In this document: positions 7,795 to 14,661 of the stretch, in pieces
How positions within the stretch are numbered: position 1 is the first letter of the stretch
Layout of the letters: each line of letters starts with the position of its first letter
DNA from: Streptomyces griseoaurantiacus
GTDB lineage: Bacteria; Actinomycetota; Actinomycetes; Streptomycetales; Streptomycetaceae
NCBI GenBank assembly: GCA_014656015.1
Contig: BNBP01000051.1
Coordinates: forward strand, 1 to 50,308
Direction: 5' to 3'
Length of the DNA stretch: 50,308 nucleotides
Notes under the pieces: generated by a model
Told to the model about the DNA's origin: nothing
What the model saw: the letters and a program-made list of their open reading frames with translations, nothing else
Database searches by the model: none
Program-made: the position numbers and the translations under genes

Positions 7795-8337
7795 GTGAGC
7801 CATCCGTCAGAGGACTTGCCGTCACGGATCACCGAAGAGGACCGCGACACGGCCGTGCGGCGCTTGCAGGACGCGTACGCCGGCGGCGACATCTCGCACG
7901 AGGAGATGGACGAAGGCCTCCACCAGGTCCTCACCGCCGAGATGCGCAGCGAGCTCATGTCGGCAGTGGCCTCGCTTCCCGAGGAGAGTGCGGGCAGCAC
8001 GTCCACGATTGCCGCCGCCGGCGGACGGATCCGGCGGCGCGGCGCATGGCGGGTACCTCGGGGTCTCAAGGTCGAGTCCGCATTCGGAAAGGTGCGCTTG
8101 GATCTCTCCCGAGCCGTCATCGAGCATGCGGTGGTCGACATCGAGTTGCGACTCGGCACCGGCGGAGCCAAGATCACGGTCCCTCGAGACGCGATCGTCG
8201 ACGTCGAGAACCTGCGGACCGGGTGGAAGGACCTGCTCTACAAGCCCCAGCGCCGTCCCCGTCCCGGTGGGCCGAAGATCCGGATCTCCGGTGCCATGGG
8301 GTACGGGCGCTTGAGGATCCGCCACGCGCGGCGTTGA
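7795..8337 (+). CDS. DUF1707 domain protein with LiaF-like C-terminus
   Basis: A 180-aa soluble protein. Residues about 10-62 match the DUF1707 helical domain (RITEEDRDTAVRRLQDAYAGGDISHEEMDEGLHQVLTA), common in actinobacteria and often at the N-terminus of membrane or stress proteins. Residues about 95-178 form a repetitive beta-rich section (VESAFGKVRLDLS...VVDIELRLGTGGAKITVP...IRISGAMGYGRLRI) resembling the C-terminal domain of LiaF/DUF2154 cell-wall-stress proteins. It has no membrane helix. The GTG start is preceded by GGGTGAGG. Function is unknown, perhaps envelope-stress related. Confidence 0.75.
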   Translation: MSHPSEDLPSRITEEDRDTAVRRLQDAYAGGDISHEEMDEGLHQVLTAEMRSELMSAVASLPEESAGSTSTIAAAGGRIRRRGAWRVPRGLKVESAFGKVRLDLSRAVIEHAVVDIELRLGTGGAKITVPRDAIVDVENLRTGWKDLLYKPQRRPRPGGPKIRISGAMGYGRLRIRHARR

Positions 8338-8446
8338 TGCCCCTGTGCGGTACCAGGACGAGCGCCTGCAGGTGCGGCCGGCCGTCCGTGTTGGAGCAGC
8401 TTTCGGGGCAGTGGCGGGGCAGATGGTTCCACTCTCTGTCGGCGCC

Positions 8447-8857
8447 ATGTTCAACGCCATCACGCACTCGCAGCTACTCGTCCTCGACCAGGACGAGGTC
8501 CTCGACTTCTCCGTCGGCAAGCTCGGCCTTGAGGTCACCGCGGACGTCGACATGGGGTTCGTGCGCCGGCCGACCGTGAGCGTCCCCGGCCGTCCCGAGC
8601 GGCAGATCCTCCTGGAGAAGCCGGGCGTGCCGACGATGTCGGAGGAGACCGCGGAGCAGGTGTGCGAACCGGTGACCAAGGGGGCCATGGGCGGCTGGTT
8701 CATCCTCACGACGGACGACTGCCGCAGGACCTACGAGACGCTGCTCGGGAAAGGGGTGGAGTTCACCGAGAAACCCACCGAGCGTCCGTACGGGATCGAC
8801 TGTGCTCTGCGTGATCCCTTCGGGAATCCTATTCGCTTCACCCAGCTGAAGGTCTGA
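8447..8857 (+). CDS. VOC (glyoxalase/bleomycin-resistance) superfamily protein
   Basis: A 136-aa protein starting MFNAITHSQLLVLDQDEVLDFSVGKLG, with the paired beta-alpha-beta-beta-beta layout of VOC proteins. It ends with the typical ALRDPFGNPIRFTQ. Metal ligands expected at the first His and the last Glu positions are not convincing: the C-terminal strand has RFTQ rather than E, so it may be non-metal-binding. The ATG at 8447 is chosen because the domain begins there; the frame is open about 100 bp further upstream without a sensible start. It ends in front of a strong terminator. Confidence 0.75.
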   Translation: MFNAITHSQLLVLDQDEVLDFSVGKLGLEVTADVDMGFVRRPTVSVPGRPERQILLEKPGVPTMSEETAEQVCEPVTKGAMGGWFILTTDDCRRTYETLLGKGVEFTEKPTERPYGIDCALRDPFGNPIRFTQLKV

Positions 8858-8884
8858 GGGCTGCCGGGGGGGGGAAGCCGGCAG

Positions 8885-8925
8885 AAGGGCCGGTCAGGGA
8901 GGGTTTTCCTCCCGGACCGGCCCTT
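8885..8925 (+). terminator. Strong hairpin terminator after the VOC gene
   Basis: Outer arms 8885-8895 and 8915-8925 pair perfectly (AAGGGCCGGTC and its complement). Inside them GGGAGG pairs with CCTCCC around GTTTT. It is placed 27 bp after the VOC stop codon. Confidence 0.8.
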
Positions 8926-9182
8926 CCCTGTGTCCCGGACCAGCCCCTCCCTGTGTCCGGGGCCGTGCCATCTCGTTACGGGCGCTGGGTCGGCGGTCGG
9001 GCGAGCGTAAGAACGGGGGGCTCTCTCAGTACCTGTATCACCAGGATCTCCCCCGTGATCGGGACGCCTGCCAATCTGTTTCGAGTCGGTTCCGGGACGA
9101 CGCTGGAGTGCCTTCGCCGCATTTCTTCATTGCGCGCATTCCACCGCACCGGACGCACGTACAAGAAAGGGAACGAGAATTC

Positions 9183-9986
9183 ATGGCGGACGACCGGTTC
9201 ACCACTCACGCAGAGCTTTTCGATCTGCGGGGGAAATACGCACTCGTCACCGGTGGCACCCGGGGCATCGGGATGATGATCGCGCGCGGCCTTCTGCGGG
9301 CGGGTGCCCGCGTAGTCATCAGTTCGCGGGACGCGGACGCGTGCGCGGAGGCAGAGCGTCAACTGTCGGAGTTCGGTGAGGTGCGGGCGATCCCCGCCGA
9401 CCTTTCCCGGTACGAGGAGTGCCGGCGCCTCGCCGATCTCGTCACGGCCGACTCGGGACGCCTGGACATCCTCGTCAACAACGCGGGGGCGATGTGGCGC
9501 GAGCCGCTGGAGACGTTCCCGGTCGAGGCCTGGGACTCGGTGGTCGACCTCAACCTCAAGTCGCCGTTCTGGCTGGTGCAGGCGCTGCTGCCCGCGCTGC
9601 GCGCGGCGGGTACCGCCGACGATCCCGCGCGGGTCATCAACATCGGCAGTATCGCGGCGATTCACGTCGCCGCGTCGCCCAACTACTCGTACGCCGGCAG
9701 CAAGGCGGGACTCCACCAGCTCACCCGAGTGCTCGCCCGGGAGCTGGGACCGCAGCACGTCACGGTGAACGCCGTGGCGCCGGGGCCGTTCCCCTCGCGG
9801 ATGATGGCGTCCACGCTCGAGACCCACGGTGACGCGATCGCGGCGAAGGCCCCGCTGCGCCGGGTCGGCCGCGAGGACGACATGGCGGGTGTCGCCGTGT
9901 TCCTCGCCAGCCGGGCCGGGTCCTACCTCACGGGCGCCGTCGTCCCGGTCGACGGCGGTATCGCGACGACCGCGACGGGCACGTGA
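9183..9986 (+). CDS. Short-chain dehydrogenase/reductase
   Basis: A 267-aa classical SDR. TGGTRGIG is at about residues 24-31, the VNNAGAMW loop near 100, and a Ser/Tyr/Lys catalytic set in NIGSIAAIHVAASPNYSYAGSKAGL. Closing motifs include NAVAPGPFPSRM and LTGAVVPVDGGI. It resembles gluconate 5-dehydrogenase or 3-oxoacyl-ACP reductase types; substrate is unknown. The ATG at 9183 follows an AAAGGGAACGAG ribosome site. The gene precedes, on the same strand, a second MmyB-like regulator 206 bp downstream, mirroring the SDR/regulator pair at 4426-6203. Confidence 0.85.
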   Translation: MADDRFTTHAELFDLRGKYALVTGGTRGIGMMIARGLLRAGARVVISSRDADACAEAERQLSEFGEVRAIPADLSRYEECRRLADLVTADSGRLDILVNNAGAMWREPLETFPVEAWDSVVDLNLKSPFWLVQALLPALRAAGTADDPARVINIGSIAAIHVAASPNYSYAGSKAGLHQLTRVLARELGPQHVTVNAVAPGPFPSRMMASTLETHGDAIAAKAPLRRVGREDDMAGVAVFLASRAGSYLTGAVVPVDGGIATTATGT

Positions 9987-10180
9987 GGGTTCGTCGGCGC
10001 GAGGCTGCGCCGGCGCCTGGCGTGCGTCGGCGGAGCGGGGTCCGTCTCCGGTTCGGTGGCGGGGCTGCGGTGCTCCAGCGGGCGGCCCGCCCGCCCTCGG
10101 CCGAGCAGGCCGGAAGTCTCAGGTCGGCGCCCGGCCGGTCGGGGTACTGGCAGGGCCTCCCTCCGCCGGCGAGGCCGTCC

Positions 10181-10195
10181 TACGGTGGAGGGGTG
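10181..10195 (+). promoter_or_regulatory. Possible leaderless start: -10 box next to GTG
   Basis: TACGGT at 10181-10186 is a plausible -10 hexamer lying seven bases before the GTG at 10193. A GGAGG between them is too close to the start to be a normal ribosome site. This layout suggests a leaderless mRNA, common in actinomycetes. Confidence 0.35.
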
Positions 10196-11116
10196 GTCAC
10201 GATCGATCTGCGTTCCGAGATCAAGGAATTCCTGCGCTCGCGTCGCGCGCGGCTCGCGCCGGAGCGGGCCGGGCTGCCCGCCTACGGTGGCAACCGCCGG
10301 GTCGAGGGACTGCGTCGCGAAGAGGTGGCCATGCTGGCGGGGGTCTCGGTCGACTACTACGTGCGTATGGAGCGCGGCAGCCTCTCCGGTGCCTCCGACG
10401 GGGTGCTCGAGGCCCTGGCCTCCGCCCTGCAGCTCGACGAGGCCGAGCGCGCTCACCTGTTCCATCTTGCGCGGCGGTCCAGGGCGTCCGGTGGCCCGGG
10501 CCCACGTCGGCGGCGGGCCGCGGTGACCGTGCGGCCCGCGCTTCAGCGGATGCTCGACGCGATCACCGACGCGCCCGCGTGGATCTGCAACGGCCGTTAC
10601 GACGTGCTGGCCACGAATCATCTGGCCCGGGCGCTGTACGCACCGGTGTTCGCCGAGCCGCGACGGCCGGCGAACACCGCGCGGTTCGTGTATCTGGAGC
10701 CCGAGGCGGCGGAGGGGTTCTTCGTCGACTACGACCGGGTCGTCCGCGACGTGGCCGCGAAACTGCGCATGGAGGCCGGCCGCAATCCGCACGACGAGGA
10801 ACTGATCGCGCTGGTCGGCGAGTTGTCGACGCGCAGTGAACTCTTCCGGCAGCGGTGGGCCTCTCGGGACGTCCGGTTCCACCGGTCGGGGCGCAAGCGC
10901 CTGCACCATCCGGTGGTGGGGCGGCTCGACCTGGACGTCGAGTCGATGGAGATGTCCGCCGAGCCCGGCCTGCTCCTCAACGTCTACACCGCACCCGCGG
11001 GCACGGCGACCGCGGAGAGGCTGGCCCTGCTGGCCTCGTGGGCGGCCGACCGGGACGGTCCGGCGCCCGAGAGCCGGGCACTCGGCCGAGATGCCCGGGG
11101 CGGACGCGACTCGTAG
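10193..11116 (+). CDS. XRE-family regulator with MmyB-like domain (second copy)
   Basis: A 307-aa regulator. The N-terminus (EIKEFLRSRRARLAPERAGLP...VEGLRREEVAMLAGVSVDYYVRMERG) is the same HTH type as the 5364-6203 gene, followed by LDEAERAHLFHLA. The MmyB-like sensor begins at about residue 112 (RPALQRMLDAITDAPAWICNGRYDVLATNHLARAL). The C-terminal strand set VGRLDLDVESMEM is the family ending. It lies downstream of an SDR gene on the same strand and probably regulates it. An upstream extension of the open frame to 9983 lacks bias and is not counted. Confidence 0.85.
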   Translation: MVTIDLRSEIKEFLRSRRARLAPERAGLPAYGGNRRVEGLRREEVAMLAGVSVDYYVRMERGSLSGASDGVLEALASALQLDEAERAHLFHLARRSRASGGPGPRRRRAAVTVRPALQRMLDAITDAPAWICNGRYDVLATNHLARALYAPVFAEPRRPANTARFVYLEPEAAEGFFVDYDRVVRDVAAKLRMEAGRNPHDEELIALVGELSTRSELFRQRWASRDVRFHRSGRKRLHHPVVGRLDLDVESMEMSAEPGLLLNVYTAPAGTATAERLALLASWAADRDGPAPESRALGRDARGGRDS

Positions 11117-11250
11117 GAGTACGGCGCTCCGTGATCCGCTTCTGCCCAGGGGGCCGCGAGGCCACCGGCGACGGGGCGGGGTCGGCGTCGTCCTCACCGG
11201 CACGCTGAAAGCCGTCGAGTCCGGACCCGCCGTGGCTCTACCCTTCCCGC

Positions 11251-11589
11251 ATGGCACATGGAAGGACCTCGTACGTCTGTCTGCCCTGCCGGGCCTCCTA
11301 CAAGCAGTTCCACCCGGGGTACCACGAGCGCGGCCGGGTCTGTCCGCGCTGCGCCGGGGCGCTGATCCACGTCGGTTCCGCCTTCGCAGCGCCCAGGAGG
11401 CGGGACACCGAGGCCTGGCGTGTGCTCTCCGTGCTGCTGCATGCCGGTGTGCGGTTCCACAAGAGCTGCTGCGGCGGCCCCGGTTACCGTCCGCGCTCGC
11501 TCAGGGAGGTGCGTGAGCGGATGGACTACGCCCGGGCCACCGGTGAGCCGTTCGCCCGGGCGCTGGTGCGCGGCGCGCTGCCCCGGTAG
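11251..11589 (+). CDS. Small zinc-ribbon protein
   Basis: A 112-aa basic protein. C-L-P-C near residue 10 and C-P-R-C near residue 31 give a CxxC...CxxC zinc ribbon. A helical tail with CCGGPGY and RSLREVRERMDYARATGEPF follows. Close relatives in Streptomyces have, as I remember, sometimes been labelled deoxyxylulose-5-phosphate synthase, but nothing here supports an enzyme. It could bind nucleic acid or a protein partner. The ATG at 11251 lies immediately before the domain. It stands alone between the MmyB-like gene and the RiPP cluster's exporter. Confidence 0.7.
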   Translation: MAHGRTSYVCLPCRASYKQFHPGYHERGRVCPRCAGALIHVGSAFAAPRRRDTEAWRVLSVLLHAGVRFHKSCCGGPGYRPRSLREVRERMDYARATGEPFARALVRGALPR

Positions 11590-11655
11590 GCGGCACCCGA
11601 CCCGCTGCCCGTCCACGCGCCCGCGCCGGCACCACCGGCCACCGGACCCGCGCCC

Positions 11656-11755
11656 GCACCACCGTCCGCCGGTCCCCACGGCACCACCGTCCGCCGGTCC
11701 CCACGGCACCACCGTCCGCCGGTCCCCACGGCACCACCGTCCGCCGGCCCCCTCC
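11656..11755. repeat. 25-bp tandem repeat, about 3.8 copies
   Basis: Units begin at 11656, 11681, 11706 and 11731. Each starts GCACCACCGTCCGCCGG; the first three are identical and the fourth diverges after 17 bases. It is non-coding and lies between the zinc-ribbon gene and the 3' end of the ABC permease gene. The unit length is not a multiple of three. Confidence 0.85.
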
Positions 11756-11776
11756 CCGGCCGGCACCCCCGTCCCT

Positions 11777-12526
11777 CTAGACCCGCGCCAGCACCACCGC
11801 CCGTGACCGGCTCAGTACCACCCCGGCCAGGGCCACCCCCCAGCACACCAGTACCAGGACGGGGCGCAGTACGGGTCCGTCGCCGGCGTTCGGGGTGACG
11901 AGGGTGGCGAGTTGGTCGAGGGCGCGGGTCGGGAGGTAGTCGGCGAAGTGGCGGAGGGCGGAGGGGAAGTCGTCGAGGGGGAACCAGAGGCCGCCGAGCA
12001 TGGCGAGGGGGAAGAAGACGCCCAGGCTGATGTACTGCGCCGACTCGCCGACGGCGACGAGGCCCACGACCAGCCCGGCCAGGACGAAGACGAGGCCGGC
12101 GCCCCAGATGACGGCGAGGGCGGCGATCCAGTCGGCGGCCGGCATGGAGACGTCGTTGGCGAAGGCGCCGAGGGCGAAGACGACCACGGCGGCGGGCAGG
12201 GTCGCCAGCCAGGCGGTGAGCGCCTTGGCGGCCAGGTAGGCCGCGCCGGAGAGCGGGGTCAGCAGGACCTGGCGGGCCCAGCCCTCGCCGCGCTCGGTGC
12301 CCAGGCGGATGCCCGCGCCGTTGAGTGCGCCGAAGAACGCGCCGGAGACGGACATGGAGAGCATGTAGTCGCGGGCGAAGAGGGGGCTGTCGGAGATCGC
12401 GTCCTGGGCGACCATCGTGAACATGACGTAGAAGCCCGCGGAGAACAGGACGGAGAAGGTGAGGAAGTAGGCGCTGCGGATGAGGCAGAGGGTGTCCAGC
12501 TTGGCGTAGCGCAGCATGTCAGTCAT
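11777..12526 (-). CDS. ABC-2 type transporter permease of the RiPP cluster
   Basis: A 249-aa integral membrane protein with about six hydrophobic helices (for example AYFLTFSVLFSAGFYVMFTMV, AALAVIWGAGLVFVLAGLVVGLVAV, ISLGVFFPLAMLGGLWFPL). The ABC-2 family signature spans the last segment before DYLPTRALDQLATL. It would form the membrane channel for the ATPase encoded immediately upstream; its ATG overlaps the ATPase stop region by 8 bp and follows a GGGAGG ribosome site. The pair is divergent from the azole RiPP operon and is likely its exporter or self-protection system, which is an inference from position. Confidence 0.85.
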   Translation of the reverse strand: MTDMLRYAKLDTLCLIRSAYFLTFSVLFSAGFYVMFTMVAQDAISDSPLFARDYMLSMSVSGAFFGALNGAGIRLGTERGEGWARQVLLTPLSGAAYLAAKALTAWLATLPAAVVVFALGAFANDVSMPAADWIAALAVIWGAGLVFVLAGLVVGLVAVGESAQYISLGVFFPLAMLGGLWFPLDDFPSALRHFADYLPTRALDQLATLVTPNAGDGPVLRPVLVLVCWGVALAGVVLSRSRAVVLARV

Positions 12527-13550
12527 GTGTTCCGCCTCCCTCGGCCGGGACCGGCCTGTCGGCGCCGGCGCCGACACCACCGCCCCCGCCACCACCGTCG
12601 TCACCGCCCCCGCCCCCGCCCCCGTCGTCCTCGGTGAGGAGTTCGCTCAGCGCGTCCTCCAGGGAGGCCGAGGTGAGGGAGACGTTCCGCAGGACGACGT
12701 CCTCGCGGGCGCCGGCCTTCGCGTAAAGCGCGGCGAGGGTCGCGTCGCTGTCGGTGGTGGTGAGGGTGCGGGTGGGGCCGTCCTCCTCGACCGCGCGTAC
12801 GCCGGGCAGGCCGCGCAGCATGCCCTCGGCGAGGGGTTCCTCGGTGCGGAACGATATGCGGCTCTCGGTGAAGGTGGACCGCAGTCGGGCGACCGTGCCG
12901 TCGGCGACGATGCCCCCGCCCCGTAACACCACGACGCGATCGGCGAACTGTTCGGCCTCGTGCAGGTAGTGGGTGGTGAACAGGACCGTGGCGCCGTTCT
13001 CGACCCGCTCGTTGAGGACCTGCCAGAAGCGGGCGCGGGCCGACACGTCGAGGGCGACGGTGGGTTCGTCGAGGAAGAGCAGGCGGGGCAGTCCGGCGAG
13101 GGCGAGGGCGAGTTTGAGGCGTTGGCGCTCCCCTCCGGAGAGCTGGGTGACCTGCCGGGTGCGCAGGTCCTCGAGGCCGGTCTCGGCGAGGACCTGGGCG
13201 CTGGTGCGGCGGCCGTACAAGTCGGTCACGAGGGCGACGAGTTCACCGACCCGGGCGCCTCGCATGAGGCCCGTCTCCTGGAGCATCGCGCCGAGCTCGC
13301 CGGCCGCGAGCGCCGGTTCGGGGCGGCCGCCGAGTACCTCGACGCTGCCGCTCTCGGGTCTGAGCAGACCGAGCAGGACGTAGGTCAGGGTGGTCTTGCC
13401 CGCGCCGTTCGCGCCGAGCAGTGCCACCCGCTCGCCCTGTCGCACCTGAAGGCTCACCCCCGACAGCACGCGCACCCGTGTGCCGCCGCGTCGCCGCACG
13501 ACGTCCACGTCCCGAATGCGTACCAGGGGCTGGGCATCCGCTGCGATCAT
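12519..13550 (-). CDS. ABC transporter ATP-binding protein of the RiPP cluster
   Basis: A 343-aa ATPase. Walker A GANGAGKTT is at residues 46-54, the signature LSGGERQR near 138, Walker B LLFLDEP shortly after, and the H-loop in VLFTTHYLHEAEQ. This is the drug- and antibiotic-exporter type that pairs with ABC-2 permeases. After the nucleotide domain there is an accessory C-terminal domain and an unusual tail of two poly-glycine tracts separated by Asp pairs, followed by a Pro/Ala linker. It is the first gene of the leftward operon and shares its promoter region (13551-13823) with the precursor gene. The substrate is presumably the modified peptide. Confidence 0.9.
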   Translation of the reverse strand: MIAADAQPLVRIRDVDVVRRRGGTRVRVLSGVSLQVRQGERVALLGANGAGKTTLTYVLLGLLRPESGSVEVLGGRPEPALAAGELGAMLQETGLMRGARVGELVALVTDLYGRRTSAQVLAETGLEDLRTRQVTQLSGGERQRLKLALALAGLPRLLFLDEPTVALDVSARARFWQVLNERVENGATVLFTTHYLHEAEQFADRVVVLRGGGIVADGTVARLRSTFTESRISFRTEEPLAEGMLRGLPGVRAVEEDGPTRTLTTTDSDATLAALYAKAGAREDVVLRNVSLTSASLEDALSELLTEDDGGGGGGGDDGGGGGGGVGAGADRPVPAEGGGTHD

Positions 13551-13654
13551 CTCGCCTCATTCCGGCCGCTTCTGAGCTGCGTCACCCTAGCATGGGATCT
13601 TCACCGCAAACAGCCCTCCTTCCTTTCACCCGCACCTCTTTCTCGCACTCTTTT

Positions 13655-13675
13655 TGTCATCGCTCCGGAATGACA
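13655..13675. promoter_or_regulatory. Inverted repeat TGTCAT-N9-ATGACA in the divergent promoter region
   Basis: TGTCAT at 13655-13660 and ATGACA at 13670-13675 form a perfect 6+6 inverted repeat with 9-base spacing. Further TGACAT copies occur at 13693-13698 and 13719-13724; the last overlaps the -35 box of the precursor promoter. This pattern suits a dimeric regulator acting on both the exporter and the biosynthetic operon. The only nearby candidate regulator is the LuxR-type protein at 22513-23154. Confidence 0.5.
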
Positions 13676-13717
13676 TATGTAACCGGCAACCGATGACATT
13701 TCTCCCGGAATTCGAAC

Positions 13718-13747
13718 GTTGACATTCCGGTAATCACGTTCGGATAC
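13718..13747 (+). promoter_or_regulatory. Near-consensus promoter of the precursor operon
   Basis: TTGACA at 13718-13723 and GATACT at 13742-13747 are separated by 18 bp, a strong match to the housekeeping (HrdB-type) consensus. Expected transcription start near 13754 gives a leader of about 70 bases before the precursor ATG. Such a good promoter is unusual in Streptomyces and fits high expression of a precursor peptide. Confidence 0.65.
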
Positions 13748-13823
13748 TTGCCCCCATTGGGCGGGTCGTTCAGCATTCCGCCCGAATCCGTCGACCGATA
13801 TGAAGTCAGGGGGTGAAATTGAC

Positions 13824-13994
13824 ATGAAGATCGAGAGTGTGGTCGTTGTCGAGCACCGTAGTTCCGCGCTTCAGCCGGGGCTCGTCATGGGTGGCGACAG
13901 CGGCGCGTTCGGCGTCGTCGTGCCTGGTGCTTCGTCCTGCTGCGCCGGCTGTACGTCCTCGTCCTGCGGTGCCGTAGTGCGTCCCACCGCCTGA
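13824..13994 (+). CDS. RiPP (azole/TOMM-type) precursor peptide
   Basis: A 56-aa peptide. The leader starts MKIESVVVVEHRSSALQPG and continues to about VVVPGA (residues 31-36). The tail SSCCAGCTSSSC (37-48) then GAVVRPTA (49-56) has four Cys, five Ser and one Thr in twelve residues, exactly the side chains cyclised by YcaO enzymes to thiazol(in)es and oxazol(in)es. The ATG at 13824 lies 10 bases after AGGGGG. It sits first in the operon, behind a strong promoter and ahead of a hairpin and six modification genes. The leader/core border is not certain; PGA/SSCC is a guess. I do not recognise the core as that of a known product. Confidence 0.85.
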   Translation: MKIESVVVVEHRSSALQPGLVMGGDSGAFGVVVPGASSCCAGCTSSSCGAVVRPTA

Positions 13995-14001
13995 TCGACG
14001 G

Positions 14002-14030
14002 GGTGCCGGGCCGTTCGCGTGCCCGGCACC
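14002..14030 (+). terminator. Hairpin between precursor and modification genes (attenuator)
   Basis: GGTGCCGGGC (14002-14011) and GCCCGGCACC (14021-14030) pair perfectly around a 9-base loop, 7 bp after the precursor stop. There is no T-tract. Such hairpins often lower downstream transcription or stabilise the precursor mRNA so that substrate exceeds enzymes. Confidence 0.6.
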
Positions 14031-14068
14031 TCCAGGAGCGCGGCCGACCTGGCCCACGGAGGAGAGAG

Positions 14069-14632
14069 ATGATTCCCAAGCCCGTCATCATCAATGTGCC
14101 GGTCGACGACGTGGACGCCGGAATAGAGTTCTACGAGCATTTCCTCGGGCTGCGCCTCGCCCGATCGCTCTCACCCGAGCAGATATCTTTCCACGCCCCC
14201 GTCTCGAGCGACGGAATCCTGCTCACCGTCAATAAGCGGCACTTCGCGGGCGAGGGCGTGACCGTGATGTTCGCGGTCGAGGACCTCGACCGGACGCTCG
14301 AGGAATGGAAGGCGGCGGGCGGCACCGTCGTGGCCGGTCCCTATGACCTTCCGCTGCCCAAGCGGATCCGTGAAGAGTTCCGTGATCAATTCCGCGACAG
14401 CCCCTTCTACCGGGGTGAGGCGGGTGACTCCATGGGCCGCGGCGCCAGCCTCCACGATCCCGAGGGGAACCGCCTCGGCATCGTCGAGTTCAGCGAGTGG
14501 GCCCATGCGACCTTCGCCCTCGGCGCCTACGCGAAGCCGGTCAGCGCCGAGCAGCTCGCCGATCAGTCCATCGCGCTCTCGCGCCGCGTGCCCGCCACCA
14601 CCCAGATGTTCGACGACCCGTCGGACGGCTGA
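14069..14632 (+). CDS. VOC-superfamily protein in the RiPP cluster
   Basis: A 187-aa protein with a VOC fold: MIPKPVIINVPVDDVDAGIEFYEHFLG at the N-terminus, VMFAVEDLDRTLEEWKAAGG in the middle and LHDPEGNRLGIVEF at the end, where the Glu is a possible metal ligand. An extension of about 40 residues (ATFALGAYAKPVSAEQL...) follows. VOC proteins can be isomerases, dioxygenases or antibiotic-binding resistance proteins. The ATG at 14069 has a GGAGGAGAG ribosome site. Being second in the operon suggests either a tailoring step or product sequestration for self-protection; the sequence does not decide. Confidence 0.75.
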   Translation: MIPKPVIINVPVDDVDAGIEFYEHFLGLRLARSLSPEQISFHAPVSSDGILLTVNKRHFAGEGVTVMFAVEDLDRTLEEWKAAGGTVVAGPYDLPLPKRIREEFRDQFRDSPFYRGEAGDSMGRGASLHDPEGNRLGIVEFSEWAHATFALGAYAKPVSAEQLADQSIALSRRVPATTQMFDDPSDG

Positions 14633-14661
14633 GGTCACCGAGGCTCAGGGAGGGCCGCAGC

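Noticed and set aside
11656..11755. CRISPR array
   Set aside because: The 25-bp units are directly adjacent without spacers, and no cas genes are present.
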